Below the pieces are notes generated by a model. That model was not told the origin of the DNA and did no database searches. It was given only the letters and a program-made list of their open reading frames with translations. Source: Lujinxingia vulgaris (lineage in GTDB: Bacteria > Myxococcota_A > Bradymonadia > Bradymonadales > Bradymonadaceae). Taken from it: DNA of 64,000 nt. The stretch is taken from contig NZ_VOSL01000044.1 of the NCBI RefSeq assembly GCF_007997005.1, positions 62,001-126,000 of the forward strand, read 5' to 3'. Position 1 is the stretch's first letter. Every line of letters starts with the position of its first letter. The position numbers and the translations under genes were made by a program. This document shows positions 57,909 through 64,000 of this stretch, one piece after another.

Positions 57909-59059
57909 GGCGACTCCTTGCCGGAGGCAAAGGGGAGGGGCACAAACCCCAGCCCGGGGGCGTCGTCGAGGCGCAGAGTGCCGCCGAGGTTTTTGTCGCG
58001 TTCGCTGGCGAGGTCTTCTTTGAGCCAGTTGCCTGTGATGAGACCGTGGCTTCCTTCGAGCGCCTTGAAGTGAGCGCTGCCTGCGACGAGGTGGGCGGCG
58101 GCTCTGCGGCCGATCGCGCTCTCGATGAGGTTGCTGATCACCACGCGCAGACCGGCGCGCTCGGCGAGCTCGATGAGCTCGAGGGTGGGAAGAAGCCCGC
58201 CCAGGCTCATCGGCTTGAGGACGAGCGTATTGACGGCGCGGGCCGCGATGAGCTCGCGGGCGAAGGAGGGCGGGGTGCAGGACTCATCGGCGGCGATAGG
58301 CACCGCGCTCTTCGCGCTGAGCTCGGCGAATTCCTCAACGCTCTCGCAGGCGACCGGCTCTTCGAGGAAGTCGATGTTGAAGGGGGCGACCGCCTCGGCG
58401 AACGCGAGCGCCTGCTCGAAAGAGAAGGCGCGGTTGGCGTCGAGGCGGATGGCGGCGTTGGGGCATTTCTCCCTCACCAATCGAATGCGCTCGACGTCGG
58501 TTTCCAGCGGGTCGAGACCGACTTTTAACTTGGCGGCGCGCGTGCTGTCTCCCACCGAGACGCGGACACGGCCGGCGGTGATGGCCGGCGGGTCCAGAGC
58601 GTGGGTGGACTGGAGGCGGACGCCGTAGGTCAGATCCACAGGCGCATCGCCCGCGAAGAGGGTGGCCAGCGGGACGCGCCGCTGACGAGCGAGCGCGTCG
58701 AGCATGGCCAGTTCCATGCCAAAACGCAGGGTGGGCATGCCAGCCAGGTTGCCAAGGGCGGCGTCGAGGCGCTCTGCAGCGAGGCCGATCCCCTCCTGAA
58801 ACGCAGGGTTCCGGGTCAGCCCGCGCAGCGCGAGCTCAACCTCCGAGATCGTCTCCGCCGACCACTCCGGCAATGGCGAGCATTCCCCGAACCCTTCCAC
58901 CGGCTCGCCGGCGACGGTCGCGCGCAGCCGCAACGCGAGCACGTCGCGTTTTTCGTAGGTCGCCGAGCTGGTGCGAATGGGCACCATCAGGGGGAGCTCG
59001 ACGCGCTCCCACGAGAGCTGCGGATCTTCGAAGAGGGGTGTGAGGATGGCGTCGTTCAT
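57905..59059 (-). CDS. menC: o-Succinylbenzoate synthase (MenC)
   Basis: 384 residues from the ATG at 59059, which overlaps the menA stop (ATGA). Enolase-superfamily features are the Lys pair AAKLKVG, metal ligands in IRLDANRAF, FLEEPV and IAADES, and the final Lys in LVLKPMSLGG. It dehydrates SHCHC to o-succinylbenzoate. Longer than E. coli MenC (320), closer to the larger MenC/NSAR group. Confidence 0.92.
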   Translation of the reverse strand: MNDAILTPLFEDPQLSWERVELPLMVPIRTSSATYEKRDVLALRLRATVAGEPVEGFGECSPLPEWSAETISEVELALRGLTRNPAFQEGIGLAAERLDAALGNLAGMPTLRFGMELAMLDALARQRRVPLATLFAGDAPVDLTYGVRLQSTHALDPPAITAGRVRVSVGDSTRAAKLKVGLDPLETDVERIRLVREKCPNAAIRLDANRAFSFEQALAFAEAVAPFNIDFLEEPVACESVEEFAELSAKSAVPIAADESCTPPSFARELIAARAVNTLVLKPMSLGGLLPTLELIELAERAGLRVVISNLIESAIGRRAAAHLVAGSAHFKALEGSHGLITGNWLKEDLASERDKNLGGTLRLDDAPGLGFVPLPFASGKESP

Positions 59060-59946
59060 AGCGCGAACCCGATGGCGTAGAGCACGCCGAAGACGGTGAG
59101 CAGACCTGCGGTTCTGGCGAGCAAGGCGTTGAGCGCGCTGCCTTCCAGTTCGCCCAGGGCGCGGATGCACTTCATGGCAAGGGGCAGGCTTACCAGCGGC
59201 AGGAGCACCCAGGCCTGGGAGAGCCCCGCAGCGACCTGAACCACGGGCACCAGATAGGCGGCGAGCACGACACCGGCGTATTGCTTACGCGTGACGGCCT
59301 TTCCGAGTCTCACAGCGAGGGTGTTTTTGCCGGCGACGCGGTCGGTGTCGACGTCACGGTAGTTGTTGACGATGAGGATCGCAGTCGAGAGGAGCCCGAT
59401 GGGGATCGACGCGATGAGGGCTTCGAGCGAAAAGCTCAGCGCCTGCACGTAATGCGTGGCGGTGACGGCGATGAGGCCGAAGAAGATGAAGACGAAGAGA
59501 TCGCCCAGCCCGTTGTAACCCAGCGGGTAAGGCCCGCCGGTGTACGCGATGCCGGAGAGGATGGAGGCGATGCCGATGATCAGGATGGGCCAGCCGCCGA
59601 TGCCGATGAGGTAGAGGCCGACGAGCGCGGCGGCCAGAAAGGTCAGGGCGGTGGCCCACTTCATGGCGTTGGGGGTGAGCAGCCCGGCCTGAACGGCGCG
59701 GGTGGGCCCGAGGCGGTTTTCATTGTCGGCGCCGCTTTTGGCGTCGAAGTAGTCGTTGGCGAAGTTGGTGCCGATCTGGATGAGCCCGGCGCCCACCAGG
59801 GCAGCGAGGGCCGGACCGGGCGCGAAGAGGTCTTGCCCGTAGGCCACCGCGCTCCCGACCACAACAGGGACCGCCGCCGCTGCGAGTGTCTTGGGGCGCG
59901 AGGCCAAAAGCCAGGAGTGAAGCGTGGAGGGGGAGGAGGAGGTCAT
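59056..59946 (-). CDS. menA: 1,4-Dihydroxy-2-naphthoate polyprenyltransferase (MenA)
   Basis: 296 residues with about eight or nine membrane helices. The UbiA-family Asp motifs are NFANDYFDAKSGAD (about 60-75) and NNYRDVDTDRVAGKNTLA. It attaches the isoprenoid tail to DHNA in the inner membrane. Overlaps menD upstream and menC downstream by 4 nt each. Confidence 0.94.
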   Translation of the reverse strand: MTSSSPSTLHSWLLASRPKTLAAAAVPVVVGSAVAYGQDLFAPGPALAALVGAGLIQIGTNFANDYFDAKSGADNENRLGPTRAVQAGLLTPNAMKWATALTFLAAALVGLYLIGIGGWPILIIGIASILSGIAYTGGPYPLGYNGLGDLFVFIFFGLIAVTATHYVQALSFSLEALIASIPIGLLSTAILIVNNYRDVDTDRVAGKNTLAVRLGKAVTRKQYAGVVLAAYLVPVVQVAAGLSQAWVLLPLVSLPLAMKCIRALGELEGSALNALLARTAGLLTVFGVLYAIGFAL

Positions 59947-61814
59947 GAGAGGTCTCCCTGGGAGCCGTGATCGATGTGGGTTGCGGCGTCGGCGCGGAGC
60001 GCGGCACGCAGGTCGCGGTCCACCTCGCGGTCGCTGCGCGCAACGAGCACCTGAAAGGCTGGAGCGTCGGTGTAGGCCTTCAGCGCGCTGGCCAAGTCGT
60101 CTGGCGAGGTCGCCTCGACGAGGCGCGTGGCCGAGGGCGCGCTGCGCGTGACGTCGGCGCGCGCGGAGGTGAGAAAGTGTCGGGTGTGCACGTCGGGGAA
60201 GTCGGCGATCGGGAGCTCGTCGAAGATCGCGCCGCCCTCGTTGTCCATGACGAGCACCAGCACGGGAAGATCGAGTTCTCGTGCCAGCGCCAGGGCGGAG
60301 AGATCGTGTCGGAGCGCGACGTCGCCCAGCGCGATGATGGTGGGCGCCTCAAGGCCGGCGGCGCGGCGCGCCAGGGCGACCCCGAGTCCGGTGGCGACGA
60401 TGCCGTCGATGCCATTGACGCCGCGATTAAAAAAGATCTGCAGCGGGGCGCGGCGTCTGCCCATCCAGGCGTCCACGTCGCGGATGGGCATGCTGTTGGA
60501 GACCATCAACGCGCTGTGTTCCGGGAGCCGATCTCCCAGAATGCTCCAGATCTCCGGGGCGGTGAGCGGCGCATCGGGGCGTGCCAGGCGGAAGCGCTCC
60601 AGTGCGGTCTGGAGCGACGCTTCGGCGTCGGCTTCAGCTGAGCGGAAGGCGTGGAGCCAGGGGGACTCGCCGGGCGTTGCGGTCCTCTGCGTCGCGTTCA
60701 GGCGTTGATTGAAGGCGCGCAGAGTTGCAGTGGGATCAGCCTTAAGGTGCCAGCTCGCCAGCTGATCGGGATCGGAGGGGTCGGCGTCTGGCGAGAGAAG
60801 GATCGTGGTGGCGAGGGGCCAGGTTCTCACCGCCCGGGCGGCCGCCCAACCCAGGGGGGCTTTGCCGGTGCGCAGCACGAGGTCGGGTTTGCCGAGACGC
60901 GCGATCAGAGGGCTTGCGAAGATCGCGTCGCCGAAGTGCAGGGGGGCGTCGTGGAGCTCGGCGTGACGTGTCACGCCGGAGGTGGGCTCGGCGATGAGGG
61001 GCGCGCCCAGCCGCTGTGCGAGCTCGATCAGCGCGGCGGCGTAGGCGTTACCCCGGTGGTCGGCGCCGGCCAGGATGAGGGGGCGCTCCGCGTTCGCGAG
61101 CAGGCCAGCGATCGTGTCGCTCGTGGCGTCATCGAGGACGGCCTGTGTGGGCGGTGTGCGCAGGTAGGGCGTGTTGTCGGGGCGTCCCGCGACAGCGTAC
61201 GGGGCGTTTGCAGCGAGCGCAGCGGGCACCGCGTCGCGGTGGCCCTCCGGAAGTGCAGTGGGCTCCAGGGGCTTTCGGAAGGGGAGGTTGAGGTGTACCG
61301 GGCCGGCGTCGGGGCCGCCTGCACGCTGGTAGGCGCGGCAGGCCAGCGCGCGCAGGTAACGCAACTTCTCCGAGGTGGGTTCGGGTTCGGCGACCTGGTG
61401 AAACCAGCGCACGTGAGTGCCGAAGAGCCGCGTCTGGTCCAGGGCCTGGGGAGCGCCGGTGTCATGGAGGTTAGGGGGGCGATCCGCAGTGAGCACGATC
61501 AGAGGCACGCCGGAGCTCGAAGCCTCGCAGAGGGCCGGATAGTAGTGGGCGGCGGCGGTGCCCGAGGTGCACACGAGCGCGACGGGTGTGCTGCTTGCGA
61601 GGCTTAACCCCAGGGCCACGAAGGCCGCCTGGCGTTCATCGATGATGGAGATGTCGTCGATGTCCGGGTGGTTGGCAAACGCCACCACGAGCGGTGTCGA
61701 GCGCGAGCCTGGGCTGATGCAGACGTGTTTCAGCCCACATCGCGCCAGCTCGTCGACCAGAGCGTATGCCCACAGCGTGTTGATGTTGGGCCAGGAGGAC
61801 GGTGCGGTGTTCAT
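59943..61814 (-). CDS. menD: SEPHCHC synthase (MenD)
   Basis: 623 residues. The N-terminus (NTLWAYALVDELARCGLKHVCISPGSRSTPL) is the MenD hallmark, followed by LTADRPPNLHDTGAPQ. The C-terminal ThDP domain has GDVALRHDLSAL with MDNEGGAIFDELP, the GDGx26NN metal-ThDP motif in MenD form. It joins isochorismate and 2-oxoglutarate. ATGA overlaps with menF and menA. Confidence 0.95.
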   Translation of the reverse strand: MNTAPSSWPNINTLWAYALVDELARCGLKHVCISPGSRSTPLVVAFANHPDIDDISIIDERQAAFVALGLSLASSTPVALVCTSGTAAAHYYPALCEASSSGVPLIVLTADRPPNLHDTGAPQALDQTRLFGTHVRWFHQVAEPEPTSEKLRYLRALACRAYQRAGGPDAGPVHLNLPFRKPLEPTALPEGHRDAVPAALAANAPYAVAGRPDNTPYLRTPPTQAVLDDATSDTIAGLLANAERPLILAGADHRGNAYAAALIELAQRLGAPLIAEPTSGVTRHAELHDAPLHFGDAIFASPLIARLGKPDLVLRTGKAPLGWAAARAVRTWPLATTILLSPDADPSDPDQLASWHLKADPTATLRAFNQRLNATQRTATPGESPWLHAFRSAEADAEASLQTALERFRLARPDAPLTAPEIWSILGDRLPEHSALMVSNSMPIRDVDAWMGRRRAPLQIFFNRGVNGIDGIVATGLGVALARRAAGLEAPTIIALGDVALRHDLSALALARELDLPVLVLVMDNEGGAIFDELPIADFPDVHTRHFLTSARADVTRSAPSATRLVEATSPDDLASALKAYTDAPAFQVLVARSDREVDRDLRAALRADAATHIDHGSQGDLS

Positions 61815-63196
61815 GACGCGTCCTCGCTGGCGAGCGCGTTATGCAGCGCGGCGAGTTTTTGATGGGTCTCGGCCCACTCGATCTGAGGGTCGCTCTCGGC
61901 GGTGATGCCCGCGCCGGCGAAGAGCAGGGCGCGCTTGTGCTGCACAAGCCCGCAGCGCAGCGCCACGAAGATGCGTCCTTCGCCGGCAGGGGTCATCACA
62001 CCGAAGGGGCCGGCGTAGAGCCCGCGATCAAAGCCTTCCTCGGCGGCGATACGTTCGCGGGCCGCCTGACGCGGTTGACCGCAGACGGCGGGCGTCGGGT
62101 GCAGGGCGTCGATGGCCTCCAGAAGCCCGAAGGATTTGGTGAGCTCGGCGCGAATCGGCGTTTCGAGGTGCGAGACGTTGGCAAGCCGTCGGATCCGCGG
62201 GGTTTCGTCACACGTGGGCCGAGCCCCGTGGCGAGCCAGGCTGGAGGTGATCATGTCGACAACGACTCGGTGCTCGTGGCGATCTTTGGCGCTGCGCAGG
62301 AGCTCCTCTTCGGCTGCGGCGCGCTCCGGGCTCTGCGGTGTGCTTCGCCCCCGGGTGGTGCCCGCGAGCGCCATCGTCTGAAGTTGGCCCCGGTGGGCGC
62401 TCACCAGCGTCTCGGGGGTGGCGCCGATGAAGGTCGGAGCGCCGGGGTGGGGGCTCAGCGCGAAGGTCGCACACGCGGAAAACTCGGCGTTGAGCGCGGT
62501 GATGAGTCGGTCGAGTGCCACAGGAGAAGAGCGCTCAACCGTCGCGCGGCGGGCGTAGACGATCTTCTCGAGGATCGAGGACGTATCGCGCGCACGTGCG
62601 ACGAAGTTGGAGACGTTGGCGGTAAAGCGCGCCTCCTCGTCTTGAAGATCACGAGGCAGCCGCGGCGCGGCAGGCTCCGGGCGTTGGTCAGGACCGGGAG
62701 CGTCTCCAAGGCGTGCCAGCCACTGTGCGAGCACGGTGTGCGACTCGTCGTCTCCGTGCGCCGTCAGCGCGACGAGCTGTGAGCCGCTGCGCACAAGCAC
62801 GAGCTCAGGGAGGTAGAGGGCCCGGCGCTTGAACGCGCTCCAGGTGGGGTCATCCTGTGAAGTGTATGGGGGATCGAACGCGGCATACGCGAAGAGGCGC
62901 GCATCGGCGACATCGCCCTCCATCGCATCAAACGCGCGCAAAGCCTCGTGAGCGGACGCAAACCCGCTCCCCTCGTCTGTGTCGCCGAAGACGGCCTCCC
63001 ACGCGCATCCCAGGCCCACGAGTTCGTCGCCACCTTCAGCCTCGCTGAACGGAAGGCGCATATAAACGGCCCGGGTGCGTGTGCGGGCACGTTCAAAGAT
63101 CTCCGCCAGGCAGAGATCGTCCCCGACAATCTGCGATGTTAGGCGCAGGCGCGCAGCGGAGCCGTCCGCGGGTTGCTGGGATGCGTGGGTGGACAT
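61811..63196 (-). CDS. menF: Isochorismate synthase (MenF)
   Basis: 461 residues from the ATG at 63196; a GTG at 63205 would add three residues, and neither has a strong ribosome binding site. The chorismate-binding core has KIVYARRATVE, FIGATPETLVS, the catalytic-side GTTRGRS and SAKDRHEHRVVVDMI, and the end VTPAGEGRIFVALRCGLV. Its position before menD makes menaquinone isochorismate synthase far more likely than a siderophore EntC. Confidence 0.92.
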   Translation of the reverse strand: MSTHASQQPADGSAARLRLTSQIVGDDLCLAEIFERARTRTRAVYMRLPFSEAEGGDELVGLGCAWEAVFGDTDEGSGFASAHEALRAFDAMEGDVADARLFAYAAFDPPYTSQDDPTWSAFKRRALYLPELVLVRSGSQLVALTAHGDDESHTVLAQWLARLGDAPGPDQRPEPAAPRLPRDLQDEEARFTANVSNFVARARDTSSILEKIVYARRATVERSSPVALDRLITALNAEFSACATFALSPHPGAPTFIGATPETLVSAHRGQLQTMALAGTTRGRSTPQSPERAAAEEELLRSAKDRHEHRVVVDMITSSLARHGARPTCDETPRIRRLANVSHLETPIRAELTKSFGLLEAIDALHPTPAVCGQPRQAARERIAAEEGFDRGLYAGPFGVMTPAGEGRIFVALRCGLVQHKRALLFAGAGITAESDPQIEWAETHQKLAALHNALASEDAS

Positions 63197-63254
63197 CGGG
63201 TACACCGGGGCTCAATGAGCCTGGAAGAACGGGCGCGTCGGGGCGCCCTCAACC

Positions 63255-64000
<746 letters not shown>

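Overview
The window is a GC-rich, gene-dense bacterial chromosome segment. It carries many secreted lipoproteins with Asp/Glu/Gly/Pro-rich linkers behind the lipobox, Notch/LNR-like cysteine repeats, very large TPR and hydrolase lipoproteins, a PrkA-type kinase, and the classical (o-succinylbenzoate) menaquinone pathway. This style suggests a Myxococcota/deltaproteobacterial lineage, most plausibly Bradymonadales-like. That is an inference from gene style, not from a marker gene. I saw no rRNA, tRNA, CRISPR array, prophage or intact transposase.

Layout. (1) 1-2.1 kb, minus strand: two tandem paralogous lipoproteins, the first cut by the window edge. (2) 2.3-12.6 kb, plus strand: an oppABCDF-type peptide ABC importer operon behind a good sigma70-like promoter, ending in a translationally coupled 1255-residue TPR lipoprotein. 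OppC has an EF-hand region inserted in its first periplasmic loop, and the matching loop of OppB is Cys-containing. (3) 12.7-15.8 kb: a divergent UvrA and a 53-residue YqaE/Pmp3 protein, closed by a bidirectional terminator. (4) 15.8-21.9 kb, minus strand: a DUF3825-like protein, an LNR/metzincin protease with a HEAT-repeat lipoprotein, and a Rep helicase. Two copies of a MITE-like element lie here; one has an internal 38-bp unit amplified to seven copies. (5) 22-25 kb: a 42/43-bp tandem array and mnmG. (6) 24.7-28.7 kb, minus strand: an overlapping set of 7TM-HD (PgpH-like) phosphodiesterase, ybeY and a zinc-ribbon DnaC-like ATPase.

(7) 29-36.5 kb, plus strand: a DsbD-alpha-like lipoprotein, PrkA, a coiled-coil exported protein, an OmpA-domain lipoprotein, then pabB-pabC-pabA for p-aminobenzoate. 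(8) 36.5-40 kb, minus strand: a protein ending in an L7/L12-C-terminal-like domain, a 67-residue protein with its own promoter and terminator, and a multispanning membrane protein. (9) 40-50.4 kb: an SDR oxidoreductase, a HAD-IG nucleotidase, a 1124-residue alpha/beta-hydrolase lipoprotein, pyrophosphatase, a VTT/DedA-like membrane protein, a DUF4287-SRPBCC protein, ArsC and a hybrid histidine kinase. (10) 50.5-54.4 kb: secreted lipoproteins, including a lipin/LNS2-like HAD protein. (11) 54.5-64 kb: menH on the plus strand and, on the minus strand, menB-menF-menD-menA-menC-menE-aroF. menF through menE are joined by 4-nt overlaps, and menB runs off the right edge.

The most unusual points are the EF-hand-bearing OppC with its coupled TPR lipoprotein, the MITE-like elements with TIRs and candidate target duplications, the L7/L12-like domain protein and the secreted lipin-like protein.
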